From assembly GCA_032988165.1 (NCBI GenBank), contig JANTQF010000149.1, positions 1 through 64,000 on the forward strand: a stretch of 64,000 bases of DNA, given 5' to 3'. The position numbers and the translations under genes were made by a program. Source of the DNA: Emmonsiellopsis sp. PD_33. Its lineage: Eukaryota; Ascomycota; Eurotiomycetes; Onygenales; Ajellomycetaceae. The notes under the pieces are model-generated. The model ran no database searches and was not told where the DNA came from. It saw only the letters and a list, made by a program, of their open reading frames with translations. Shown here piece by piece: positions 19,801 to 29,795 of the stretch. Numbering within the stretch: position 1 is the stretch's first letter; every line of letters starts with the position of its first letter.

Positions 19801-21168
19801 GAGTTGGACACGTAAGAATCTATCTCCGTGTTCGTTCGTCACCGTTGTCCATGGGACATGCATATTATCAGCGAGCTGCTCCACAAATTTGCGGTCCCTA
19901 GCCGGCAAGCTAGGATCGAGGTCAAGCGCAACAGGCTTTCCCTCCTCATCGACCGGACGGTGGGTGACATATTTCTTTATCCGGTTGAAAATATGTTTCT
20001 GTGCCGGCGAAATAGTGAGTTCTTTGGACTGTTCGTCCGATCCGGAGTTCTCTGGCTCCGTTCCGTTCCGCTTAGATTTTATCCACCGCGCATCCGAATA
20101 CTCTGCTTCGAAAAAGCGGAATTCAACATCAGAAAGGGAATGCAAAAGGGTCCCTAGTCGCTCTAGGTTAATTGTTCCCTGTTCGTTTATGTACCCCCCT
20201 AACTTTGGCAAAACTTCCTTATATATCTTGAACATCCAAGCCAATGCACCTTCGTTGATATGCAAGTTCGGAAGGTTGGGCAAAAAATCGTTCCCAACGA
20301 AAAAAGCCATTAGAATGAAATCGTCGATAATTCGTTCCATATCAAAAGGAAATTGGAGTGCGCCCTCCTCTTCCAACTCCTGAAACTCCAGTTCTAGGTA
20401 CTCCCTAACAATGCACAGATGCATGAGATAGAAATTCTGGTGCTCTAGCTCTTTGGACTTTTTCTGGCTCTGTCTTCCGAAGGTGACTTCCTCCCGAAGC
20501 AAACAGAAATGAGGGTCGTGACTCAGCAGACCCAACATGATCAAATCCGCATCCAACCCGTACAGACAATGTCGGATGTCCGGGTCATATCCTGGCTGGG
20601 CTTTCGCCTTCCGGATATATTCCATGATCTTGTGCTCTCCCTCACCAGGGACCTCATGTCCCGACAAAACGATATCCACCCCTTGCCATTCCACATCTTC
20701 CGAAACCTTCTTGTTGATAAAGTACTTGAGTTGTTGTGTAAGCTTCGCCATGAACTCGGTTCCCGGCGTGATACAGTTGGAATCGAAAGCGTCCTCCTTT
20801 GGCATCTCAATCCCTTGTTTAATCGCCTTTTCCTTGGCCGTCTCAGCGTCTAAAGCCGTTCGGAACCGCCGTGCTCGTTGCTGGTTCATTTTCGCACGAG
20901 GTGCGACTCCGTCAATGGCCATGAAGAACAACTGTTTCGGTTTGATCTTGCCGTAGAGATGCTCTATATAGTTGAAGATAGCGATGAACATCTTATCTTC
21001 CGTCATGCGAAACGTGGGAGAGTCGGAGTCCTTATGCGTGCAGTTGTGGATGATGCCATTCATATCTAGATAGAGGCAGTCGAACTCTGGGATGCGGTTC
21101 TCCGCAATCAACTGTGATATTGCGGGATACCTCTCCGACATCCATCGGAAGAACTTGGGGACACCCAT
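16885..21168 (-). CDS. xrn1: 5'-3' exoribonuclease 1 (Xrn1)
   Basis: This is a single exon of 1427 residues. The frame extends upstream to 21273, but the family's invariant start MGVPKFFRWMSERYPAI fixes ATG at 21168. The catalytic half is clear: YLDMNGIIHNCTH, the acidic cluster around VLSGHEVPGEGEHKIMEYIR, YGLDADLIMLGLLSHDP, and FLVGNDFLP (here FFVGNDFLPNLP). A large central region and PAZ/SH3-like parts follow. The C-terminal ~200 residues are Gln/Pro-rich, ending in many RGG/GRGRG repeats typical of RNA-binding tails. Xrn1 degrades 5'-monophosphorylated, decapped mRNA in the cytoplasm. The gene is divergent from hat2 across a 518-bp shared upstream region. Confidence 0.97.
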   Translation of the reverse strand: MGVPKFFRWMSERYPAISQLIAENRIPEFDCLYLDMNGIIHNCTHKDSDSPTFRMTEDKMFIAIFNYIEHLYGKIKPKQLFFMAIDGVAPRAKMNQQRARRFRTALDAETAKEKAIKQGIEMPKEDAFDSNCITPGTEFMAKLTQQLKYFINKKVSEDVEWQGVDIVLSGHEVPGEGEHKIMEYIRKAKAQPGYDPDIRHCLYGLDADLIMLGLLSHDPHFCLLREEVTFGRQSQKKSKELEHQNFYLMHLCIVREYLELEFQELEEEGALQFPFDMERIIDDFILMAFFVGNDFLPNLPNLHINEGALAWMFKIYKEVLPKLGGYINEQGTINLERLGTLLHSLSDVEFRFFEAEYSDARWIKSKRNGTEPENSGSDEQSKELTISPAQKHIFNRIKKYVTHRPVDEEGKPVALDLDPSLPARDRKFVEQLADNMHVPWTTVTNEHGDRFLRVQLPATSGDDEDEDAEEEGQIALLRVIKRYDNAKVKETSAEEAQQAAEKKYELKFQQWKNEYYKSKFGWGLENEEEMRKLTENYVQGLQWVLYYYYRGVASWPWFYQYHYSPMISDVKLGLKADMNFQLGQPFHPFEQLMGVLPDRSKKIVPTPFHELMTSPESPIIDFYPRDFELDMNGKKMEWEAVVKIPFIEEKRLLSAMATKEHLLSPDEKARNEFGVSLKFTYSPDIEYTYPSSLPGVFPDIGRCHCIENVFDLPIMDGLEPFVGLVEGVKLGSGALAGFPSLKTLPHYGQLGFHGVSVFQQESRNESMVVTLTEPENRSSVELAKQKLDQRVHVGYPFLQEAKVVRVSDELFDYMYVDGEQHVVSIPHNAGQISQWKRKANQIESYYSKRLGMIVGQVESIVHVQMLKGLVKTDQGATIKEFADIPGLETDYALQLIVDRVICEDDRFIEREALPVEEEFPEGSRAFFLGEYNYGAPVHITGHEDGKLSGLISVVKGKEPEFGRELTRAAERLSPYTPSFAIARNLRLNPLVLAKITSSFTVIVDGQRVNLGLNLKFEAKKQKVLGYSRRGPTGWEFSEKTIELLHDYMIKFPDFIAGIQRKPQGDGFQATDFYPAETATAKIKEIQAWLKSIEAKNFERVPLEAEQLDSDLVKTIEQTSDEISKHRPAPEPKKMRGVPRNALLKPSDAEHRLGNQIFTLGDRVVYAQESGKVPIATRGTVVGLTRTSRTLLLDIVFDVSFMSGTTLGDRCSPFRGSTVPASCVLNLTNKQLLAATRAASEQSKTQQQQQKQPLTVPGYGAPLGPGGQGQLREANAPPPLRGSFRGAVAGQSPGPRGNGGFRGRGRGQLEQALPIRTHHTNSPAQPPNDTRGRGGRANYNNQNGFNPRGRGATRGAPGPATRAGYVSVERSDPEAGVVQHNPNFRPQPYNNVPPPSSLGRGGGRGRGRGGFGRGGGRGINRGRGTTPV

Positions 21169-21686
21169 ATTTGCGAAGGTATGCGTCGTATATCGAGCGT
21201 AAGAAATCGGCAGCAGTGGGGAGTCAAGAGACGGTGGCGTAAAGCCTTGAATTAAGCAAAGAGACAGCAACAAAAATCAATCCATATAAAACCTCTAGAC
21301 GTGAAAAAACGGACAGCTCTCAGAGCTTCGAAGCAGACAAAAAGCAAAAAGAAAGCTGGTGGTTGGACAAGCTCGCAGTGAATAGCTGGAAGAAGTTGAC
21401 TCGGAGCTTCGAGTCGTCGCAAAATGGATGCAGCTCGAAGGAGCCAAAGTCATGTGACTGTGAGTCCCAAAGAAGCTAGCGCCGTTTCCCGCCCATTAAC
21501 GCGACTCACGCGCATTCTCCTTCACTTTTTCGCAGTTGGATACCAGAGCTTCACGCGCACTCTACGGCATAAGGCTAGTCGATTTATCAGATATCTGTTA
21601 TTTTACGGGTTCCGCTTGGCCCCCTGAGCCTAGTTATTGTGCCTTTGTGACTTGCGTGGGAGTGGAGTCCCGCAACACAGCTCACC
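21169..21686. promoter_or_regulatory. Divergent promoter of xrn1 and hat2
   Basis: The two start codons face away from each other across 518 bp. No obvious TATA box; CT-rich and AG-rich segments are present, usual for housekeeping promoters. Confidence 0.5.
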
Positions 21687-23279
21687 ATGGACGAGTATGA
21701 TCAAGGTATGAGGCAAGCTCCAGATCGCACGCACGAGCTTCTCTGACTCGTCTATTTAATTATAGTGGCCATAGAGGAGGAGCAGGAAGAGGAGAGAACC
21801 GAGGAGAAAATAATCAATGAAGGTAACGCGTACTTGTACCCTATTTGCTTGCTGGGCAGGTCAAGCTCACACTATCACCACAGAATACAAGACATGGAAG
21901 AAAAATGCGCCCTTCCTTTACGATATGATTCTAAGCACAGCCCTGGAATGGCCAACCCTTACTACACAGTGGCTGCCAGACAAGCAAGCGTATGTCTACG
22001 AATCGCCTTCCTTTGCTGATACCCTCGCCCTGACGCCTCCAAAAGTGTTCCAGATAGACCATATTCTACCCACCGCCTACTTATCGGCACACATACCTCA
22101 AGCGACGCTCAAAATTACCTCCAAATAGCACACGTACAGCTGCCAAACCCAGTTTCTCCAGATGCCGAAGACTACGATGACGAGAAGGGAGAAATCGGTG
22201 GTTTTGGGCCGAAGAGGGAGCTGCTGGAGGTGAAGTTCAATATCGTCCAAAAAATCGATCACAAGGGGGAGGTAAACAAGGCCAGATACCAGCCGCAAAA
22301 TCCAAACATTATCGCGACAATGTGCACGGATGGCAGAGTGATGATTTGGGACCGCTCGAAACACCCCAGCCTTCCCACAGGAACGGTTAACCCGCAACTG
22401 GAGCTGCTTGGTCACACAAGGGAAGGGTTTGGTTTAAGCTGGAGTCCACATATGGCAGGCCATCTAGCTACTGGAAGCGAGGATAAGACAGTTCGCCTTT
22501 GGTTTGTTCTACTGTTTGCGAAAATTGGTTGAGCCTTGATAGCTAACACACCATAGGGATATCACCCAGTACACGAAAGGCAACAAAGCCCTGAAACCCT
22601 CTCGAACATATACCCACCATTCCTCAATCGTCAATGACGTCCAATATCACCCTCTGCATTCATCCCTCATCGGCACCGTCTCCGACGATATCACACTTCA
22701 GATTCTTGATGTCCGTGAATCCGACACCACCCGCGCCGCCTCCATGGCCAAGGACCAGCACAAGGATGCGATCAATGCAATCGCGTTCAACCCTGCTTCA
22801 GAGACTGTTCTTGCGACTGGATCGGCTGATAAGACCATTGGACTCTGGGATCTCAGGAATCTTAAATCCAAACTTCATGCTCTCGAGTGCCATACGGAGT
22901 CGGTCACTTCATTGGCTTGGCATCCGTTTGAGGAAGCTGTCCTGGCGAGTGCAAGTTACGATAGAAAGATTATGTTTTGGGATCTCAGCCGAGCCGGTGA
23001 AGAACAGACTCCTGACGATGCCCAAGATGGCCCCCCTGAGTTGTAAGTCACGCCGCTCTTTATGGTTCCACACGATTATCTTTATGTACTAACGCCTTCG
23101 ATAGATTGTTCATGCATGGTGGCCATACAAACCGCATCTCTGACTTCAGCTGGAACTTGAATGACCCATGGGTTCTGGCTTCTGCTGCAGAGGATAATTT
23201 GCTCCAAGTCTGGAAGGTCTCTGATGCCATCGTGGGCAAAGATATGGAGGATGTTCCAACCGAAGAGCTGGAGCTATAG
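21687..23279 (+). CDS. hat2: Histone acetyltransferase type B subunit Hat2 (RbAp46/48-like WD40)
   Basis: There are six exons: 21687-21705, 21766-21822, 21884-21989, 22058-22501, 22557-23042 and 23105-23279, giving 428 residues in consistent phase. The N-terminal histone-binding helix region reads EEYKTWKKNAPFLYDMILST then ALEWPTLTTQWLPDKQ, continuing APYSTHRLLIGTHTSSDAQN across intron 3. WD repeats follow with signatures GRVMIWDRSKHP, KTVRLWDIT, DITLQILDV, KTIGLWDLRN, RKIMFWDLS and LLQVWKV. The protein chaperones histone H4 for Hat1-mediated acetylation of newly made H4 and may also occur in other RbAp48-type complexes. The C-terminus DVPTEELEL resembles Hat2 rather than Msi1. The intron 3 acceptor was placed at ATAG (22057), because the nearer CAG breaks frame. 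Confidence 0.93.
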
Positions 23280-23861
23280 GATTCTGAACCCCAGACCCCT
23301 CTCAAACCGCTTACATTTTCTCATTTCGACCAGTCAGTGATGGAATTTACAAGCCGATATTCGCAAGGGGGATTGTTGGGATGTTGAGCCTACTCCGCCA
23401 TCTCTCTCGTCTTTCGTTCGCGCTTCTGTATTTGTACTGGGTGGAACTTGAAAATAGCGATCTTCAGTGTCAAATGTAGTCTTTCAACTGTGCCAATATC
23501 CCATCCAATGTGTCCCTGTTGCCCCTTTCCTGCTGTAAATCAACCGTCGGCCGAAGATCGGAATTAGCTAAGCATAGCCATGATGCAATACCACGTGGTT
23601 TGCTGCGGGGTGGAATTTTATTTTGCCGAGCACCAATCACAACCCCGCATTCTTTTTTCGCGGACCAAACAGTCACTTTGCGGGCGACGAAAAGCGAATA
23701 TCGGCTTCACTATCCGCATCCCAGACAACAACAACACAGCCATGGGCAGCTCAGACCAGTAGCCCACTCCTACAGCATGCTTCGGCGGAGCTAAAATATC
23801 CCAGAAACAAAAACAGCTCACCCCACACTCCTTCTCTCAACCCAACTCCGATCGACAAAAA
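23280..23861. other. Intergenic between hat2 and GTP cyclohydrolase
   Basis: No gene is recognised. A short frame encoding SEYRLHYPHPRQQ-type sequence has no family features. Confidence 0.4.
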
Positions 23862-25080
23862 ATGGCTGGAGATTCCCCGCCACTAGGCCCCAAGCCCAAA
23901 TCCGCCGTCCCCTCCTATCTCCTGAACGGAGGCGCATCTGTCCGAATGCCGAGCAACGTGCGGGAACGCGAGAGCCTCAATTCGTCAATAAAAAATTCCT
24001 TCGCCCGCAAACAAGCAATCGACCTTGATATCCCCAAAACAACTGTGCGGGAACCAGCGATGCCTCCTGTCGCCAATGCGCATGTGGACGTCGCCGCACC
24101 CAAGCAGCAAGAGAATGGAGCAAACAACGACGAGGTAGCGGTTGGTAGACCGGTGGAAAAGCTTGCGGCCCCTGCGGCTGGGACTGCTGGTGCTGCTTCG
24201 AAGCGGAATCTTAGTGAACCGCCACGGGATCCGAGAGATCATACTGGACCACTTACCCCGCCGTCGACGGTGAGTCGACCTGCCAGTCCGTATACGCTGA
24301 ATCCACCAATTGATTTTGATGGACTTAGCTGGCCAAGTATGTGTCTATCAACCTCTCTTATCCCGTTTCTTAGATTTCCGTATTAGAGTAGTAATAACAG
24401 ATTTCGCTTTTCATAGGTGTCGGCACCCGGGAACGTCTCGAGTCAACCCCCGAAGAAACCGAAAAGCGGATCGAGAAGCTGGCCGGTGCTGTGCGGACAA
24501 TCATCGAATGCATTGGGGAGGACCCTGACCGGGAGGGTCTTCTGGGAACCCCCGAGCGGTACGCCAAAGCATTGATGTACTTTACAAAGGGTTATGAGGA
24601 GAATGTTCGGGATCTCGTCAATGGAGCTGTCTTCCATGAGGACCACGACGAGCTTGTCATAGTCAGGGACATTGAAGTTTTCTCCCTATGCGAACACCAC
24701 ATGGTCCCCTTTACTGGAAAGGTACGGCCCTCCTGTCACCAAAATCTGATCAACAGAAATTAACCAAAGCCCCACAGATGCACATCGGCTACATCCCTGA
24801 TCGACGGGTTCTAGGCCTCTCCAAGCTCGCGCGTCTTGCAGAGATGTTCTCACGCCGACTCCAGGTCCAGGAACGCCTCACAAAGCAGGTGGCACTCGCC
24901 ATCGCCGAGGTCCTGAAACCCCAGGGCGTCGCGGTCGTGATGGAGTCCAGCCACTTGTGCATGGTGATGCGCGGCGTGCAAAAGACCAGCAGCACGACAA
25001 CAACGAGTTGTATGCTGGGCTGCATGCGCGCGAGCGCGAAGACGAGAGAGGAATTTCTAAGCTTGCTTAATCGGAAGTAA
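23862..25080 (+). CDS. GTP cyclohydrolase I
   Basis: Exons 23862-24336, 24417-24721 and 24778-25080 give 360 residues. The N-terminal ~155 residues are low-complexity (Pro, Ser, Ala) with no domain, as in other fungal forms. The catalytic domain is unmistakable: RTIIECIGEDPDREGLLGTP, YAKALMYFTKGY, then the zinc ligands in FSLCEHHMVPFTGK (Cys, His) and SSHLCMVMRGVQK (Cys). HIGYIPDRRVLGLSKLAR spans the start of exon 3. The enzyme converts GTP to dihydroneopterin triphosphate, the first step of folate and tetrahydrobiopterin synthesis, as a homodecamer in the cytosol. In yeast the gene is FOL2. Confidence 0.96.
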
Positions 25081-27428
25081 TGCTTGTAAAAAGGGAGGTG
25101 AATAAAAGAGGGAAGACAGAGAGAGAGAAAGAGAGAAGATACGGAAATTAAGCCGCCCTTGTCCTATGTTCGGGAGCTCTGATAGTCCGAGCCCGTACCC
25201 CTTCTCGCATCGCATCCTCTCCCTTTCACTCCTTAACGCTACTCGTCCTACTCCCAATCCCGGCTCAGTTGGTACATATCTGTCTAATCTCTCTGTCTCT
25301 CTCTTCTCCTCCGGCGGTACACATCCACGTACAAACCATCGACCTACATCAGGAAATTTACATGGCGGTAACTAACTGCATCCCACATTTCAACCCGGAG
25401 TTCATTTGGATTTTTCATTCGGTATAGATCCGGTGGCGGGCTATCTGGTTCACGCCTTTCAACAGGCATTTGTTCTTTTTATTTTCCTTTTCCATATATC
25501 TGTGTACTATTTGGGCGGTTTCCGATCTATCTATTGTCATTGGGCAAGCAATCCCACTCTGTCTTATTATCTCCTATGATACACGCACGCTTATATCATG
25601 TTCATGTCATGCCATCTCACTCACGAACCTCCCCCCCCTTCTTTTTTTTCTCGTTTTCTTTTTTCTACTTGTATCCTGCCGAACCCAACTTCAACAACAG
25701 CACAAAAGGGGGCAGAAAAAAATATCCACGACCGTGTCGAGTACTTACAGTAGGAGGCAGGCGAACAAAAAGGTCCCCCAGCCAGCCCCTTTTTAACACC
25801 CACGCCCATTCGCGCCTCTCAACGACGAATGTTTCCTTTTCTCTGACCCGTCGCACATACATACATGCCTGGTCGCCTACTCACCCACCCTTGCCAAAAT
25901 GGGCACAAAGACATGTCGTGCGTTTTCATTTCCTTATAGAGATCTATATATGTGGGCGGACATTTGGATCATTTCGACTCGACTCCACTCAACTCAACTC
26001 AACCCCACCACCTTCCCTCGCCGCTCGACGCTCACGCTCGAGTGCGTTCAGACTGTGTGTGATTCAACTTGGGGCTATTGTTTTTATATTTTTCATCATT
26101 CCATTTCATTGGCTCTTTTTGTTCCCGTATGTATTTACTTATCACGGTAGATATTCCGGCTTAATGGGGAAGGAGAGAAAGCAAGAAAGAATATCCTCTT
26201 TTCTGTACTATTACCCAGGATCCAAAGGGGGGTCTCTGCCCAGCCAGGGCCAGTTTGTTGGCTATATTTATTTATTTATTTGTGGTTTTGCAAAGTCATA
26301 ACACATTATGGTTATATCTAAAGCACCCCCTGGAACCCTTTAATCTTCCCCTGAAAATGGATAACTACCATCCAAAAGAGAGCCCACTTCCAATTTTTAT
26401 ATCTTTTCTTTATCTATATAGATGGATAATCATCATTATTGTCCCTTTATACTCTACCATACCTTTACTATTTAGATACTGTGCGCCACCAAATCTATAT
26501 ACCGCTAAGTATCACATAGCTACTCACATCATCACACCCAAAGCGCCGGCCTGGTCTAGGCTTTCTGTAACTACAGGTAGGTGGTTAGTTATTTATCAAA
26601 AAACAAAAGGACAGAATGGCGGAAATCCCAAAAACATTAAATCTATGTCCTTTATTCTACAAGCAGTTACTTGCAGGGCTCCTAACTACTACATAGATAC
26701 TAGCAACTCCCCTGAAGATCCCGAGTGGGCTGATCATTCCGCAATGACCAAACTCAAAACAAAAAATAATAAGCAACAATTTTTCTATTTCCGCTCTCCC
26801 CGCCTCCAACCCCTTTCCCGTGCAATGTAATCCTAACAAATTCCGTTTCCCAGGATTCTTTGCTTCGGACGGACTAAAATAAAATGAGATGAATGCGGAA
26901 AATGCGGCTCTCCGTTCTCCCCCTCGGTCACCGAGCCTGATTAAACTGACATCTGAGGTCCCCCAACGCTCTACTAGTACTTCTTCCTGACCAACCCAAC
27001 CCAACCTCTTTTGTTTTGTTCGTAACTACCGTTAGTAACTACTGCGGTGACCGACAAGCTTTTCGTCTAACACCCCTCCCCGTTTCGCTTCTTCCATCCA
27101 GACATACATAGCGCGAGCCATTGATGGCGTTGATATGACGCTCGATATGTTGCGTATTAATAATACGGAAAGTCACCGTCACCGGCACTGACCGGGGGCT
27201 TTTCACTTTCTTCTCATATCTTATATAAAAGTGAGAAGTGCATAGGATGATAGGATAGGATAGGATAGGATATGATAGGATAGAGAGTCCTTCTCCGCGA
27301 GCATGCAAAATTCACTTTCGCTTCCCTTCTCTTGACATCCTCCTACTATTTATTTGCCACTACCCCCCCCCCCCCCCCTCTTCGGGCCAGCAGGTTAAGC
27401 TCTCCTTACCAGGAGGGATCGGAACAAA
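25081..27428. other. Long intergenic region, no supported gene
   Basis: This 2.3-kb stretch has pyrimidine-rich and AT-rich segments. A 255-codon frame at 25534-26301 looks spurious, with low-complexity composition and no motif. Tandem elements include a GA-rich run (about 25112-25138), ACTCA/TCGAC pentamers (about 25976-26003), a GGATA pentamer array (about 27246-27287) and a C run of about 16 (27363-27380). The last ~300 bp should contain the promoter of the following exporter. Confidence 0.5.
27246..27287 (+). repeat. GGATA pentanucleotide microsatellite
   Basis: About seven or eight units of (A)TAGG(A) run in tandem with one interruption (GATATG), upstream of the MFS exporter gene. A homopolymer C run follows about 80 bp later. 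Confidence 0.8.
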
Positions 27429-29042
27429 ATGACCCCAAATGAACCAGCTCTCGAATCTGGCGTTTCCGATATCGACATCACCCGCCGCCAGGAAGAACCC
27501 GAACTGCCTGAAACCTACCAGCAGGCACCTTCCGGGATCCGGGAATGGCTCTTCATCGGCGTGCTCTGCTCCACGCAGCTATTCGTCCAAGCGGCATTTG
27601 GATACATTCTCATCCCGCTCCGTATCGTTGGAGAGACATTTGGACAGGGTGCAACGCAAGCTGCGTCGATGGCATGGCATGTTGGTGGCTATAGCTTGAC
27701 AGTGGGAACTTTCATCTTGACCGCGGGGAAACTGGGCGACATTTACGGGTCGAAAAATATCCTGGTCATTGGTTGGGTATGGTTTGGAATTTGGTCGGTC
27801 GTCGGGGGATGCAGTGCGTTCACAAAGTCTGCGATCTTCTTCGACTGTGTCCGCGCGATCCAGGGTATCGGGCCTGCTTTTCTTCTACCTAATGCGTTGG
27901 CGATTGTGGGAAGGACGTATCCGCCTGGGAGGAAAAAGAACGCCATCTTCTCTGTGTTTGCTATGACTGCTCCACTGGGGTGTGCAATTGCTGGAGTAAT
28001 TGGGTCTGCTTTCGCACAGTATGCTTGGTGGCCATGGGTGATGTGGGTGCATGCGATAGGATGTTTTATCCTGGCGGTAATTGGACTTTGGGTCGTCCCG
28101 CAAGATTCAAAATTTGCCAATCTAGGACCAAAGCCAAGGTTCGACTGGTTGGGTTCTATCTTTGCTGTTGTTGGCCTCCTGTTGCTGAATATATCCTGGA
28201 ACCAAGCCCCTATTGACGGTTGGTCCACCCCGTACGTCTACATACTCCTGATTCTGGGCTTTGCTTTCCTTGGGCTCTTTGTATTGCAGGAACGGAAAGT
28301 AAAGGATCCCATCCTTGATATCTCCATTTTCAATCGACACGTTGCGGCGGTACTGGCCACCACGGGATTAGGCTGGGGTAGTTTTGGCGTGTGGTTCTAT
28401 TATACGTTTCAGTTCATCCAAGAGTTCCGCCATGGGTCGCCTCTTGAGTCGGCTGTTCAATTCCTTCCCGGCGCGTTATCAGGTGCTATCGCAGCCACGG
28501 CGACCCCCTACCTTATGAGTACTGTCCCTACGGGATGTTTAATGGCAATTTCCTGTGGAGCGTTCTTTGTGGGGTGTATTCTGCAGGCGACGGCTCCCGT
28601 TGAACAAACATATTGGTTCAATACCTTCTGGTCGTTTCTTGTTATGGCTTGGGGGTAAGTAAACTTATCCCTTGGATGGGCCAACATAAGAGAAATTGGA
28701 AGCAGCTGACAAGACCGGAATAGGATGGACATATCATTTCCCGCATCTGCCACGATCCTCAGCGATGCCGTGCCGGTGAAGCACCAAGGCGTCTCCGCAT
28801 CGCTGGTTAACACGGTGGTGAACTATTCAATTGCCATTGGGCTGGGCATCGCAGGCACTGTCGATTCATATGTGAGCCATGGCGGCACCCGTGTCCTGGA
28901 GGGGTACAGGGCAGCTCTTTTCACCTCAGTGGGCTTGGCTGGGATGGGATTTGGAATTGCAGTTGTGTATGCTGCTTTCTTTAGCGGCCCAATGCGTAGG
29001 ATGGATGAGCAGGGGCTTCTTCGCGGACAGGAGAAAAAGTAG
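27429..29042 (+). CDS. MFS exporter, drug:H+ antiporter type (Atr1-like)
   Basis: Exons 27429-28654 and 28724-29042 give 514 residues. About 13-14 hydrophobic segments are visible. DHA2-type features include AGKLGDIYGSKN in the loop after TM2 (the A-like motif), the long TM4 region RAIQGIGPAFLLPNALAIVG, then TAPLGCAIAGVIG (antiporter motif C-like, Gly/Pro rich). FPASATILSDAVPVKHQG in exon 2 is typical of the yeast Atr1/YOR378W group. It sits in the plasma membrane and exports small toxic compounds, or borate in the Atr1 case, in exchange for protons; the substrate here is unknown. The hydrophilic N-terminus is about 35 residues. Confidence 0.88.
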
Positions 29043-29795
29043 GCTATGGACACATAATGCAATCGTGTTTACTGGGGACGGCCTGATATAGATAAGTATT
29101 CAAAATGGGGTGTCTAGAATATCAGCCGTTAACCATACCCCGTCTTATCAGCAGAGAAACAGATGGAACGTCAAAGACATAGATGCATACATATCCAACA
29201 AGCGGATGAGAGGCACGAGAGATTGAATCATCACGGTGTTATTGTATAGGGGAAGTCTCCCCCGGCAACCGCAGCAGGAACAGTGAAGTCAACGCGCGCG
29301 GAAGGGAGAACAGTGACACCAACGCTGAACTGACGTGAATTAGATAAATAGATAGACAAACAGAGTTAGCAGAATATTTCTATTCATTTATTTTCTACAT
29401 TCAACACTCTCTGGGGTTGCTTATTTTATCCTTGTGTCTCTATCATCATCGTCCGCATTATTATCACCTTCTTGTCTTTGAACAATACCCCCGAGAAAGT
29501 CAAGGGAACCGTTATATGCTACAGCCAGACATCAACCTTTGATTCCTTCCATCTTACGATATTGGGATTCACCTCTGGAACCCCGAACCAGAGGCGCGTG
29601 TTTCGTGTTGTGGTATTCACTACACCCCTTTTCACCAATCTCCGTGACATCATATCTTTGTTTTCATCCACCATCAACATCGTTATCTACCACCTACACC
29701 CCGAGGACTACTCGAGAGTTCGATCACCTACCTGTCTGGCCTCGAATACATACAAGATACCTCAACTGGGCGGCCAATCTCTCATAGTTAGCGAG
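29043..29795. other. Intergenic and long 5' leader
   Basis: The reading frame of the next gene is open from 29472, but only from a TTG codon; the sequence before ATG 29796 is probably untranslated leader. Confidence 0.5.

Noticed and set aside
25534..26301. 255-codon frame in the long intergenic region
   Set aside because: Composition is low-complexity, there is no motif, and it overlaps other frames; no splice or family support.
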